A DNA stretch of 38,183 bases from contig CAKPVT010000017.1 of the NCBI GenBank assembly GCA_934196125.1, forward strand, positions 1 to 38,183. The letters run 5' to 3'. The stretch's first letter is position 1. The number at the start of each line of letters is the position of its first letter. Shown in pieces: positions 1 to 9,681 of the stretch. Under the pieces are notes generated by a model. The model was not told the origin of the DNA, searched no databases, and was given only the letters and a program-made list of their open reading frames with translations. Source of the DNA: an uncultured Streptococcus sp. GTDB taxonomy: Bacteria > Bacillota > Bacilli > Lactobacillales > Streptococcaceae. Both the position numbers and the translations under genes were made by a program.

Positions 1-368
1 AGTTGTACTTTTACTTCTTCCGGACGAATGCCGTCTTGGTTATTGTTGTCATCCCATACCTTAGTCACTGACTTATCAATTACTTCCGGTGTATGAGTGT
101 TTGTTACTGTATAGTTTCCGTCGTTTCCGATTTCCACTTTATCTGTATAACCGTTTGCTACATCTACTTCCTTGACTGTATATGCAATTTCTTTTCCGTT
201 TGCGTACTTCGCAAGGTCGCTGAATGTATGTTTCCATTGATTTGCTTCGTTCAATGTGATTGCTGTTCCAACGGCTTGTCCATCTGCATAAAGTTGTACT
301 TTTACTTCTTCCGGACGAATGCCGTCTTGGTTATTGTTGTCATCCCATACCTTAGTCACTGACTTATC
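1..368 (-). repeat. Tandem 291-bp (97-residue) Cna-B repeats
   Basis: Bases 1-77 and 292-368 are identical over 77 bp, so the period is 291 bp, exactly 97 codons. The full unit between them encodes one Cna-B domain. At least one more copy begins at the window edge. Near-identity at DNA level means copy number can change by recombination. Confidence 0.9.
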
Positions 369-3300
369 TAGGGTTGGCTGGTAAATGCCAACGTTTTGAT
401 GTTTCTTACTATAATGACGGATATTGTTTTTAGTCATTTCACCTAATGTAGGTAAAGTGATGTTTTTAATCACTGCTGATGAAGGTCTACCGTCTGCATT
501 CAAAACTGCATCCGCTTTGGAGTTGATAGTTTCATCTTTTCCAACATTCTTTTGCGTAATGTCATAATCTAAAAGATTGACTGGGTTTCCATTGTCATCT
601 AAAAATTCAACGCGATAATTTCCAGATGTCAAATTTGTAAATTCATAACTTCCATCTGCATTCGTTTTTGTTGTACAAGGATTTCCGTATATATCTTTAG
701 CCAATTCTTCAACGCCTGTAATAGCATTGATTTGATAAAGATTAACTGTCAATCCTTCTAGTTTTCTTTCAGATTTGTCAATTAGTCCATCTTTATTGAC
801 ATCTAGCCATGCAACACCTGATAATGAACGGTCAACAACTTCTGCCTTGGCTAATGCGGAAGTTAATTTATCAAGTCCATCTGCTTCCATAACAGCTGTG
901 TTTCCATATATATTTCCGCCAAGGTTATTCTCCGGTTGTAATGTGATGTCCAGTACATATCGCTTAAATCTCGGAAGGTTTCCTTTTAATAAAATGGCAG
1001 TCGTTCCCTCTGGAAGTACATAATGCTTAACCCCATTTTCTTCCGAATCTGCTGTTATTTTGCTGAATAAATTCATATCCAACGTGGATGTATCTTTTCC
1101 ACGTATTTCTTCACTGGTTGTCGCATATAATTCAATTTCTGATGGAGCAGTTAACTGTGCTACCGTTGTATATTTGCCATCAAACTTACTACCATTTGAA
1201 TCTCCGTTATATGGTAATACATCCAGCATCTTATAATTGGTATAATCCAATGTTTGTGTGTTGGTAAACGCAAGTCTGTATTGAATATTCTGTCCTACTT
1301 CTAACACTGGTTTTAAAATTTGTTTTGATAAATTCAAAGATTTATTAACGACAAGTGTTGCTGTTGCAGACGATTGATTCGGATGAGAAGCCCATTTGCT
1401 ACTAATTGTTCTTCCATCGCCAGTTGCTTCTATCTGTGATGTATTCTGTACTGTATGTTTAGATTCTTGTAAATTGATTACATTAAAATCAATTTCTGCA
1501 TTAAAGTCAATAGATGGTAGGTTTTCGCCCGTCGGTACATTATCAAGTGTGAAAACAAGTTTTGTTCTTCCATCAGCCAACTTTTCAACAGTTGGGATAA
1601 TTTCGTTATCTCCATAAAAATATTTCGTACCATTTGTAACTGTAAGTTGTTTTGGAAGTATATCTGTTATTGTCACTTTTGCGATAGTCTGTCCATCTTT
1701 ATTATGTGCAACATTTAAATAAGGTTGCAATTTATAAGGGATATACGTGATACCACTTGACAAATCGAAAGATGTAGACTTACTGTTTACTGTTTTTTTA
1801 ATTCCTGCTTCAACACCTACAATCAGCAAAGATGCTCCTCGAGTATAGGTTGCATATTTTGAGTTTGCATTGCTGATATTGTGTTCGCTATCATATTCTG
1901 CTTTATCATAACGATTATTGTCACGAATATATGCGCTTGCACTATTCAATTTAGGATTATTAGAGTTATTCAGTCTTGTATCATTTACTCCTATATTTTT
2001 GTCTTTTTTATAGAAGCTTGCGGTATGAACCGTTTGGTATACAGTTCCCTCTTTTGCACTATCCAGTATATCTACATTAAACCCTATGGAAGCCTCCGAA
2101 CTGCTGAGTTTTTTAACATTTCTTGCTTCTGCCAAAACAGCTACGCATACACCATTTGGATATTTCGCCTTCAAATCAGCCATTGACGCAAAATATTCTA
2201 AATCCTCTTCACGAGTAGCTTCCATTTCATCATCGGAAGCCCATCCAACTCCTCCAGGTTTTGCTGCATATAGCAATCTAACTGTCGCATCTGGATTAAG
2301 GGAATTGCTTGTAGGAGTACCGTTTGAAGCAGACGCACTTGGCTGCATAGCTTTATCATCAATTCTCATCAATAAATTCAAGGCATTTAGATCTTTTATA
2401 TCATCGCCGCTATAAGAGAATGACCCTACTACCTGTATGGTATCACCTTTTAATGCATAGGCATCTAATCCCATTCCTGAGTTATTGCTAGAAAGATTGT
2501 CACTCCAGAATTTATTTTGCTGATTCTCTTTTACTAAGTAATGGAACAAACCATAATTTCCCTTAGTAAGTGTTTCATATTCTTTTACAACTTTGTCATT
2601 ATCCTTAACTGTTTGTTCTGTTGCTGTTTTCTTATTTCCTTGTCCGTCAAGATAAGGAACTTTCATATCTGTGTCGGTGATTTCCAATTCATATTTCTTA
2701 TTTTCAGTACTGCTTTTTTCTACAGGTACTACCATTTGGAAGTATGCTGTTGATACATATAGATTTCCTTGCGATGGCGTTGGAGAAAGTGGAGTTGCTC
2801 CTGCACCTTGATGTGTCGGTGCAACCAAATTTCCATTTTCATCATAAAGACTAGCACCAGAAACAGTGACATCAATTGTTCCATCTGCGTTTTGTACAAA
2901 TTTCCATGTTCCACCATTGTTAGTCGTATAGTTGTTTGTTGAAGTCTTCCCTGAGTCAGTAAGCGGAAGTGCTCCTGCGAAATAGCCTGTGTTAGTCCCG
3001 TTTGTCATATCACGTCCACTAGCGCCAGTCGTATTTCTGTTATTCTCCTTGTAATCCCACAATAAAGGTTGTTGTTGTGAGGGCTTCCCATTTTCTTTTA
3101 TTCCTGTGTTTAACTTAAATGTCCAATTATCAAATTTATCAGGAATATAGAAACCTTTCTTCCCTTTTTCACTATCCACAGATTTCAGTCTTATTCCTAC
3201 ACCAAAATCCATCAAACGTCCATCAACATTCCCTTTACCTGCATTAGGTGCACCTGCATTCCCACTTGAAAAATCAAATGTATTGTAAGAGTTCATTTTC

Positions 3301-4310
3301 CCAACATTAACTAATTCTATGTCGTACATTGGTGTGGCAGAAACAATGGCTTTTTCAGTATCCGCAGACATGACTTTTTCTTCCCATTTCGGTTGGTCTT
3401 TTAGTTTCACCTTAAATGTAGGAACGACTTCTGCTGACTGGTTCATTCCTTTCACATTAACTTCCACTAGTTTTGTTTCCGAAAAGCTTTGAAAGCCTGC
3501 GGAATTACCACCTTTGTACTGATAAATAGATTTACCTGTCAGAACGCATTTCCCATCCACATCTTTTTGAACAATATCAGTCATCCACGCAGACAACACT
3601 TCTGTGTTAAAAGAAGCATATTTCTCTGATACATTCAAAGATAGTTCGAATTCAAGATCTGCTTGATTTACCGTTGAATTGATTTCTCCATTATACGTCA
3701 TATCGTATTGTATACTGTCAAATGACCTAACAATGTTATTGTCTTTTGTTGAATCATTTCCGGGCTTATCATCTCCATCAAAAGGTGCAGTACCTGTCGA
3801 TGTCCTTTTAACAGATGCCAACTTGAAATTTCTAACTACGTCAGCGTCTTGCTTTGCTTCTTTTTTTGTAGTTTCTTCGTTAGCGTCTACATCGTTATTT
3901 TGTATATCGGTATCACTTGACTTAGAACTTTTTTCAATTCCTGTTATTTCAATAGGAATTTCTGCTTTTTTCATTTCTGTATCTTGCACCGACTGGTAAT
4001 TTACGCCAAGCGAGAAAGTCCCATTTTCTGTCATTTGAAATTCTATGACATTACTAGTAAATTCTCTTTCTTCTCCATTTGGTAATATAAGTGAATAAAC
4101 AGTTATATTATCTTTTGGTTGAATCGTAACTTGGACATTTGCCGTTTGTTTATCATCACTCAATGTTGTCGTGACTCCATAAACACAAGCTTCATTTTCG
4201 CTACTTGATTTATTATTTTCCATAGCAAAAACATTTGCAGCTGGCAACAATAACCCAAGAACAAGATTTAACAGCATAAATAGTGCGGTTACTCTCTTTC
4301 TAATTTTCAT
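1..4310 (-). CDS. Large secreted surface adhesin with SdrD-like and Cna-B repeats, 3' end outside window
   Basis: The frame is open from the ATG at 4310 down to base 1 without a stop, giving at least 1436 residues; the end lies off the left edge. Residues 1-29 (MKIRKRVTALFMLLNLVLG...NVFA) form a signal peptide with a basic start, a hydrophobic core and a likely cut after A29. A long region of little recognisable similarity follows. Residues about 1163-1240 (LSGVAWLDVNKDG, then GSYEFTNLTSGNYRVEF) match the SdrD B-type fold. From residue 1315, 97-residue Cna-B repeats start with DKSVTKVWDDNNNQDGIRPE and end in TVTNTHTPE. Such proteins are normally wall-anchored by an LPXTG signal; that part would be outside the window, so anchoring is inference. 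A GAGGAGG ribosome site lies at 4324-4330 and a closer AGAGGT at 4315-4320. No partner gene lies in the same operon here. The ligand is unknown. Confidence 0.88.
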   Translation of the reverse strand, partial: MKIRKRVTALFMLLNLVLGLLLPAANVFAMENNKSSSENEACVYGVTTTLSDDKQTANVQVTIQPKDNITVYSLILPNGEEREFTSNVIEFQMTENGTFSLGVNYQSVQDTEMKKAEIPIEITGIEKSSKSSDTDIQNNDVDANEETTKKEAKQDADVVRNFKLASVKRTSTGTAPFDGDDKPGNDSTKDNNIVRSFDSIQYDMTYNGEINSTVNQADLEFELSLNVSEKYASFNTEVLSAWMTDIVQKDVDGKCVLTGKSIYQYKGGNSAGFQSFSETKLVEVNVKGMNQSAEVVPTFKVKLKDQPKWEEKVMSADTEKAIVSATPMYDIELVNVGKMNSYNTFDFSSGNAGAPNAGKGNVDGRLMDFGVGIRLKSVDSEKGKKGFYIPDKFDNWTFKLNTGIKENGKPSQQQPLLWDYKENNRNTTGASGRDMTNGTNTGYFAGALPLTDSGKTSTNNYTTNNGGTWKFVQNADGTIDVTVSGASLYDENGNLVAPTHQGAGATPLSPTPSQGNLYVSTAYFQMVVPVEKSSTENKKYELEITDTDMKVPYLDGQGNKKTATEQTVKDNDKVVKEYETLTKGNYGLFHYLVKENQQNKFWSDNLSSNNSGMGLDAYALKGDTIQVVGSFSYSGDDIKDLNALNLLMRIDDKAMQPSASASNGTPTSNSLNPDATVRLLYAAKPGGVGWASDDEMEATREEDLEYFASMADLKAKYPNGVCVAVLAEARNVKKLSSSEASIGFNVDILDSAKEGTVYQTVHTASFYKKDKNIGVNDTRLNNSNNPKLNSASAYIRDNNRYDKAEYDSEHNISNANSKYATYTRGASLLIVGVEAGIKKTVNSKSTSFDLSSGITYIPYKLQPYLNVAHNKDGQTIAKVTITDILPKQLTVTNGTKYFYGDNEIIPTVEKLADGRTKLVFTLDNVPTGENLPSIDFNAEIDFNVINLQESKHTVQNTSQIEATGDGRTISSKWASHPNQSSATATLVVNKSLNLSKQILKPVLEVGQNIQYRLAFTNTQTLDYTNYKMLDVLPYNGDSNGSKFDGKYTTVAQLTAPSEIELYATTSEEIRGKDTSTLDMNLFSKITADSEENGVKHYVLPEGTTAILLKGNLPRFKRYVLDITLQPENNLGGNIYGNTAVMEADGLDKLTSALAKAEVVDRSLSGVAWLDVNKDGLIDKSERKLEGLTVNLYQINAITGVEELAKDIYGNPCTTKTNADGSYEFTNLTSGNYRVEFLDDNGNPVNLLDYDITQKNVGKDETINSKADAVLNADGRPSSAVIKNITLPTLGEMTKNNIRHYSKKHQNVGIYQPTLDKSVTKVWDDNNNQDGIRPEEVKVQLYADGQAVGTAITLNEANQWKHTFSDLAKYANGKEIAYTVKEVDVANGYTDKVEIGNDGNYTVTNTHTPEVIDKSVTKVWDDNNNQDGIRPEEVKVQ

Positions 4311-4405
4311 ATATACCTCTATACCTCCTCGTAAAATAAGTTTATGGGGATTTTTCAATCCCAAGTGTTCACAATTTTTATATTATCCAATTAGAGTGGG
4401 ATAAA

Positions 4406-4459
4406 AGCTGAATCAGCTAATACATTTTATGCTAATTAGAATATATAATAAAATGTATT
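4406..4459 (-). repeat. Inverted repeats in the surface-protein leader
   Basis: AATACATTTTAT (4419-4430) and ATAAAATGTATT (4448-4459) form a perfect 12-bp inverted repeat with a 17-nt loop, just downstream of the -10 box. A smaller AGCTG/CAGCT hairpin (4406-4418) follows it in transcript direction. This could be an mRNA 5' stabiliser or a repressor site; the sequence does not decide. Confidence 0.6.
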
Positions 4460-4463
4460 TATA

Positions 4464-4497
4464 ATTATATTACCCCCCCCCCCCCCCGAAAAGTCAA
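4464..4497 (-). promoter_or_regulatory. Promoter of the surface protein with a 15-G tract in the spacer
   Basis: On the minus strand a TTGACT -35 box (4492-4497) is followed by TTTC, 15 consecutive G (4473-4487 on the plus strand as C), and TAATATAAT. With TATAAT (4464-4469) as -10 the spacer is 22 nt; with TAATAT (4467-4472) it is 19 nt. Both are longer than the 17-nt optimum, so loss of G residues should strengthen the promoter. A homopolymer in this position is the classic layout of slipped-strand phase variation. The resulting leader is about 150 nt. Confidence 0.75.
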
Positions 4498-4591
4498 GTA
4501 TATCAGTGCTTTTTTTATAAACAACCGTTTTTTTGTCATAAATAACAGCCTTTTTGTCATATGTGATGTTTTAATTTTTTCCAATCAAAAT

Positions 4592-4612
4592 AGAGGCTAG
4601 CATGTAGCCTCT
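4592..4612 (-). terminator. Terminator-like hairpin after purA
   Basis: AGAGGCTA (4592-4599) and TAGCCTCT (4605-4612) form an 8-bp stem with a 5-nt loop, followed on the minus strand by ATTTTGATT. The T-run is modest. It lies about 50 nt beyond the purA stop. Confidence 0.6.
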
Positions 4613-4664
4613 AATAAGGTATTATCTTAAATTATCCTAAATTTTCTTGATAAGCGTCTTTTTC

Positions 4665-5957
4665 TTAAATATTTGCCCAAACAGACTCAAGAATATTCGT
4701 TTGGTCGCGGTCTGGTCCAACTGAGAATGTTGAAATGCGAACACCAACAAGTTCACCAACACGACGAACGTAGTTACGAGCATTTTCTGGAAGCTCGTCA
4801 AGGCTACGGCAACCTGTGATGTCTTCGGACCAACCTGGTAATTCTTCATAGATCGGTTTACAACGTTTCAATTGTTCAAGACTTGCTGGATAATGGTCAA
4901 TGCGCTCACCGTCAAGGTCGTATGCCACACAGATTTTGACCGTATCAAGACCTGAAAGAACGTCGATTGAGTTAAGTGACAAGTTTGTGATACCAGATAC
5001 ACGGCGGCTATGGCGCATGACAACTGAGTCAAACCAACCAACACGACGTGGACGTCCAGTTGTTGTCCCATATTCGTGACCAACTTCTCGGATGCGGTCA
5101 CCAACTTCGTCTAAAAGTTCAGTTGGGAATGGTCCGTCACCAACACGGCTTGTGTAGGCTTTACATACACCGACAACCTTGTTGATTTTACTTGGACCAA
5201 CACCAGAACCGATTGTTACACCACCAGCGACTGGGTTAGATGATGTTACAAATGGGTATGTTCCTTGGTCAATATCAAGCATGACACCTTGTGCACCTTC
5301 GAAAAGGACACGTTTCCCAGCGTCAAGAGCATCGTTCAAGATAACTGATGTATCTGTAACGTAATCTTTGATTTGTTGACCATATTCATAGTATTCTTCG
5401 AAAATATCTTCAAATTTGATTGGTTCGCATTCGTACATTTTTTCGAAGAGGCGATTTTTTTCTTCCAAATTCACGCGCAAGCATTCTGCAAAGATTTCTT
5501 TGTCCAAAAGGTCAGCAATTCGGATACCGACACGTGCTGCTTTATCCATGTAAGCAGGTCCGATTCCTTTATTTGTTGTCCCAATTTTATTATCACCCTT
5601 AGAAGACTCTTGCAAACGATCAAGTTTAATGTGATATGGCAAAATAACGTGTGCACGGTCAGAAATACGAAGGCTATCTGTCGTAATTCCCTCATCATGC
5701 AAGTATTTCAATTCAGTTACCAATGATTTGGGATTGACAACCACACCATTTCCGATAACAGAGATTTTCTCTGGGAAGAAAATACCTGACGGAATCAAAT
5801 GCAATTTAAATTTCTTACCGTCAATAACGATAGTGTGACCTGCATTGTCTCCACCTTGATAACGTGCAATCACTTCAGCATCTTGAGACAAGAAGTCTGT
5901 GATTTTACCTTTTCCTTCATCACCCCATTGGGTACCAACAACTACTACTGATGTCAT
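4665..5957 (-). CDS. purA: Adenylosuccinate synthetase
   Basis: This 430-residue protein has the usual family length. The start TSVVVVGTQWGDEGKGKITD holds the GDEGKGK phosphate-binding loop, followed by GDNAGHT, GTTNKGIGPAY, FEGAQGVMLDIDQGTYPFVTSS and TTTGRPRRVGW, all hallmark motifs. It joins IMP and aspartate using GTP to give adenylosuccinate, the first committed step to AMP, in the cytosol. It is monocistronic here, with its own promoter and a downstream hairpin. Nothing is missing from the active site. Confidence 0.98.
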   Translation of the reverse strand: MTSVVVVGTQWGDEGKGKITDFLSQDAEVIARYQGGDNAGHTIVIDGKKFKLHLIPSGIFFPEKISVIGNGVVVNPKSLVTELKYLHDEGITTDSLRISDRAHVILPYHIKLDRLQESSKGDNKIGTTNKGIGPAYMDKAARVGIRIADLLDKEIFAECLRVNLEEKNRLFEKMYECEPIKFEDIFEEYYEYGQQIKDYVTDTSVILNDALDAGKRVLFEGAQGVMLDIDQGTYPFVTSSNPVAGGVTIGSGVGPSKINKVVGVCKAYTSRVGDGPFPTELLDEVGDRIREVGHEYGTTTGRPRRVGWFDSVVMRHSRRVSGITNLSLNSIDVLSGLDTVKICVAYDLDGERIDHYPASLEQLKRCKPIYEELPGWSEDITGCRSLDELPENARNYVRRVGELVGVRISTFSVGPDRDQTNILESVWANI

Positions 5958-6119
5958 ATTCTGTTCGATATGGATACTAACATTTATACAGCGAGCAAAT
6001 AAAAACGATACTAGCTAAAACAACGCGTCACGTATCTATCTCCAAGCTATAAAATTGTATCTTCATCCTTTCTTGTACAACATGGCAGGAATCTCACCTG
6101 CGAGTTTGTCTTACAATTT

Positions 6120-6148
6120 ATTATATGAAATTTCTGACTTTTTTTCAA
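6120..6148 (-). promoter_or_regulatory. purA promoter and leader
   Basis: TTGAAA (6143-6148), a 17-nt spacer and TATAAT (6120-6125) give a near-consensus promoter on the minus strand. The transcript leader is about 155 nt and contains a small GCAGG/CCTGC hairpin (6085-6101). No known riboswitch was recognised in it. The rest of the 5958-6450 gap holds only this leader and the gshF promoter region. Confidence 0.75.
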
Positions 6149-6331
6149 TATTTGATGACAAAATATTATTTTTCCCGAACGTTTTTTGATTTTTTGACAA
6201 AAACAGCTTTAAACAAATACTTTTTCGACCTTCCGTTAAAAATTCATCCAGCAATCCTTTTCCACAAATGCAACAGTTACTTTATTTCCTGAAAAAATGC
6301 CTGAAAAATCTGGCAAAACGTGTCAAAAATC

Positions 6332-6360
6332 TTGCTTTTTTAGCAACTTTTCCCTAGAAT
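6332..6360 (+). promoter_or_regulatory. Probable gshF promoter
   Basis: TTGCTT (6332-6337), a 17-nt spacer and TAGAAT (6355-6360) point to gshF. A second TTGACA at 6400-6405 has no good -10 at the right distance. The ribosome site GAGGAG at 6439-6444 is 6 nt before the ATG. Confidence 0.55.
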
Positions 6361-6450
6361 AGTTTTATATTTATGAAAAACGACCGACTATTTTTTATTT
6401 TGACAAGATATTTATCACTAAAGAACTGTTAGATTAATGAGGAGATTGCC

Positions 6451-8703
6451 ATGAAATTGAATGGATTATTACAAAAATCACCCGCGAATCTCCCTATCCT
6501 TCAAGCAACTTTTGGCTTAGAAAGAGAGAGTCTTCGCATTAGTAAAATAAATCACAGAGTTGCCCAAACTAAGCACCCTAAATGTTTGGGAAGTCGCTCA
6601 TTTCACCCTTACATTCAGACGGATTACAGCGAGCCACAGGTGGAGTTAATCACTCCGATTGCCAACTCTACCAATGAAGCCCTACGTTTTCTTGGGGCTA
6701 TCACAGATGTCATTGGGCGCTCAATCAACAAAGATGAGTACTTTTGGCCTTTGTCAATGCCACCGAAACTATCGGCAGATGAGATTGCTATTGCCAGTCT
6801 AGAAGATGACTGGGAACGCCAATACCGCGACCATTTAGCAAAAGTGTATGGCAAGATGCTTCAATCCATGTCTGGAATCCATTACAACATGGAGCTTGGG
6901 GCTGACCTTGTGACTGCTCTTTTTGAAGAAAGTGACTATACCTCTCTAATCGCCTTTAAAAACGATCTCTACCTCAAATTAGCTCAAAACTTCCTACGTT
7001 TTCGTTGGTTATTGACTTATTTGTATGGGGCTTCGCCAATAGCAGAGCAGGGATTTCTTGACAAACCACTTGATAAGCCTGTTCGCTCACTCCGCAATAG
7101 TCACCTTGGCTATGTTAATCATGACGACATTCAAGTATCCTACCAAAGCCTTGAACGTTATATTTCTGACATTGAACATTATGTCAATTCTGGTCAACTC
7201 ATTGCTGAAAAAGAATTTTACTCAGCTGTCCGACTTCGTGGCAGCAAACACAATCGCGATTATTTAAAAAAAGGCATTACTTACCTTGAGTTCCGTTGTT
7301 TTGATATCAATCCTTTTGACAATTGTGGCATCACCCAAGAGACACTTGATACGGTGCACCTTTTCTCCTTGGCACTCCTTTGGTTAGATGATAGCTCTGC
7401 TATTGACCAAGATATTGCTGACGCAAAAGCGCTTAATGACCGCATCGCTCTTAGCCACCCACTTGAGAACTTGCCACAAGAAGCACCTACTGACCTTATC
7501 CTTTCTGCCATGCAAGCGGTCGTTGAACACTTTGATTTACCAGAGCGTTATCACACCCTACTCAAAAATGTCAAAGTACAGATTGAATGCCCTGAATTGA
7601 CCATTGGTGGACGTTTAGTGACAGAAATTGACCACCTCTCTTTGGAAACATTTGGGCAAGAAAAAGGGCAAGCCTATCACGACTATGCTTGGCATGCTCA
7701 TTATGCCCTCAAAGGCTATGAGAATATGGAACTTTCCACTCAATTATTACTTTTTGATGCCATTCAAAAGGGAGTAAACATTAGTATTCTTGATGAAAAT
7801 GACCAGTTTCTCAAACTTTGGCATGGTGACCATGTTGAATACGTCAAAAATGCCAATATGACTGCCAAAGATAATTACATTACACCACTTGTCATGGAAA
7901 ATAAGGTAGTCACGAAGAAATTGCTAGCACAAGCAGGTTTCCCAGTCCCAGCTGGACAAGAATTCGACGACAAAGATGCCGCGCTCCGCTATTTTTCACA
8001 AGTCAAAGACAAGGCTATCGTTGTCAAACCAAAATCGACTAACTACGGACTAGGTATCTCAATTTTCAAAGAACCTGCTGACCTTGATTCTTACCAAAGT
8101 GCTCTAGACATTGCCTTTGCTGAAGATGACACGATTTTAGTTGAAGAGTTTATCTCTGGAACTGAATATCGCTTCTTCGTTCTTGATGGTAAATGCGAAG
8201 CGGTGCTTCTGCGAATTGCTGCTAACGTGGTTGGTGATGGTACACATACGATTGCAGAATTGGTTGACCTTAAAAATCAAAATCCACTCCGTGGCTACAA
8301 TCACCGTTCACCACTTGAAATCATTGAACTAGGCGACATTGAACGCCTCATGTTAGAGCAACAAGGATACACACCAGATGACATTCTCCCTGAAGGTGTC
8401 AAGGTTGATTTACGCCGTAACTCTAACATTTCAACTGGCGGTGATTCAATTGACATTACCGAAACCATGAACAAATCTTATCAACAACTAGCAGCTCAAA
8501 TGGCTAGCGCTATCGGTGCTTGGGTTTGTGGGGTAGATTTGATTATTCCTGACGAAAATCTCAATGCTAGTAAAGAAGAGCCAAACTGCTCGTGTATCGA
8601 GCTGAATTTCAATCCAGCAATGTACATGCACACTTATTGCCACGCAGGAAAAGGGCAAGCATTGACACCAAAAATCCTAGCAAAACTCTTCCCAGAAATC
8701 TAA
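6451..8703 (+). CDS. gshF: Bifunctional glutamate-cysteine ligase / glutathione synthetase
   Basis: At 750 residues this is the fused GshAB (GshF) form common in streptococci, pasteurellae and listeriae. The N-terminal half carries the gamma-glutamylcysteine ligase signature (FGLERESLRIS, then YIQTDYSEPQVELITP). The C-terminal third from about residue 490 is an ATP-grasp domain (VVKPKSTNYGLGISIF, ILVEEFISGTEYRFFVLDG, and CIELNFNPAMYMH near the end). It makes glutathione from glutamate, cysteine and glycine in two ATP-driven steps in the cytosol. A clear ribosome site supports the start. It stands alone, divergent from purA. Confidence 0.97.
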   Translation: MKLNGLLQKSPANLPILQATFGLERESLRISKINHRVAQTKHPKCLGSRSFHPYIQTDYSEPQVELITPIANSTNEALRFLGAITDVIGRSINKDEYFWPLSMPPKLSADEIAIASLEDDWERQYRDHLAKVYGKMLQSMSGIHYNMELGADLVTALFEESDYTSLIAFKNDLYLKLAQNFLRFRWLLTYLYGASPIAEQGFLDKPLDKPVRSLRNSHLGYVNHDDIQVSYQSLERYISDIEHYVNSGQLIAEKEFYSAVRLRGSKHNRDYLKKGITYLEFRCFDINPFDNCGITQETLDTVHLFSLALLWLDDSSAIDQDIADAKALNDRIALSHPLENLPQEAPTDLILSAMQAVVEHFDLPERYHTLLKNVKVQIECPELTIGGRLVTEIDHLSLETFGQEKGQAYHDYAWHAHYALKGYENMELSTQLLLFDAIQKGVNISILDENDQFLKLWHGDHVEYVKNANMTAKDNYITPLVMENKVVTKKLLAQAGFPVPAGQEFDDKDAALRYFSQVKDKAIVVKPKSTNYGLGISIFKEPADLDSYQSALDIAFAEDDTILVEEFISGTEYRFFVLDGKCEAVLLRIAANVVGDGTHTIAELVDLKNQNPLRGYNHRSPLEIIELGDIERLMLEQQGYTPDDILPEGVKVDLRRNSNISTGGDSIDITETMNKSYQQLAAQMASAIGAWVCGVDLIIPDENLNASKEEPNCSCIELNFNPAMYMHTYCHAGKGQALTPKILAKLFPEI

Positions 8704-8758
8704 AAAAATTTCTGTCACACCTGTAAACAAAAAATCTGTCTCAAAGTACAGTCATTAC

Positions 8759-8788
8759 TTGTCATCAAGCACCATTTTGCGATAGAAT
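8759..8788 (+). promoter_or_regulatory. Promoter of the xpaC-telA remnant
   Basis: TTGTCA (8759-8764), an 18-nt spacer and TAGAAT (8783-8788) lie 37 nt before the first start codon, so the decayed pair may still be transcribed. Confidence 0.55.
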
Positions 8789-8825
8789 AAATACAAAATT
8801 AGATAGAAATGGACTGACTAACATT

Positions 8826-9652
8826 ATGCCACGTTATGGTAGACCTCCAAGAGGCGGAAACGGTATTTTCACCGCTATTATCGGAGTTATTATTCTTATT
8901 GCTTTGCTTGAGAGCCTTTTAGAAATCATTTTACCTATTGTTCTTATTGCAGGGGTTGGGTATGGTGTTTATTATTTGACAACTAAGCAGACACGACTTG
9001 AAAAAGTCAATACCGAACAACGTTTACAAGATTTAAAAGATAGTATTAGACTGGCTGACCGCCAAGTTAAACTTTTGGATAATTACCTTGATGAAAAAGA
9101 TTACACGCAATATGTTGTCGTTGCGCGCCAGCTATTGCCCAAAATCCGCAACATCTAAACTAAACTCACCGACTTAAAATCTAAAATGGACCTCAAAATC
9201 TCTAAACGTATCCTTCAGAAAGCAGAGAGGGTTGCGGAAGATATCTTGTTGCAACTGGAAAAATTGGACGTTTCACCAACAACACCGAAAGCTTCAGGTG
9301 AAGAAAAAGAATTGCTTCAATACGCTCCCAAGTTGACCAAGTTTTACAACAACATTCAAAAAGACCACTTAACCATTCTGGAAAAGATTGAAAATGCGGA
9401 TAACAATGAAGAATTAACCGCTCTTCACGAAGCAGACATGGAACGTTTTCGAGATATTTTAGAGGGTTATCTCAAAATCAAAAAATCTCCAAAAGATTAT
9501 TACAATGCCGAGGAACGTTTGCACAGGCCAAAACAGCTATGGAAAAATTTGATTTGGCATTAGACGAAACCTTGAGAAAACTGAACGAAAGTGATTTAAA
9601 AGACTTTGATATTAGCATTCGTATGATGGCTGACGATGACACAAACTTATAA
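8826..9652 (+). pseudogene. XpaC-like protein (5-bromo-4-chloroindolyl phosphate hydrolysis family), broken
   Basis: The N-terminal piece (8826-9158) starts MPRYGRPPRGGNG, has a hydrophobic hairpin of about residues 14-52 and ends in RNI. An in-frame TAA (9156-9158) interrupts it, and the same frame resumes as TKLTDLKSKMDLKISKRI and runs to about 9521. There the sense frame shifts by one base: the reading AKTAMEKFDLALDETLRKLN continues to a stop at 9650-9652. Restoring one G near 9521 gives the continuous NAEERLAQAKTAM. The assembled product resembles the XpaC family usually found directly before telA. One nonsense and one frameshift mark it as a pseudogene unless both are sequencing errors. 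The 110-residue N-terminal membrane fragment could still be made. Confidence 0.75.
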
Positions 9653-9681
9653 TGTTGCCTTGCACACAAAGAAGAATTCTA

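Noticed and set aside
6085..6101. Riboswitch in the purA leader
   Set aside because: Only a 5-bp hairpin is visible, with no match to purine, ZTP, PRPP or other aptamer signatures I know.
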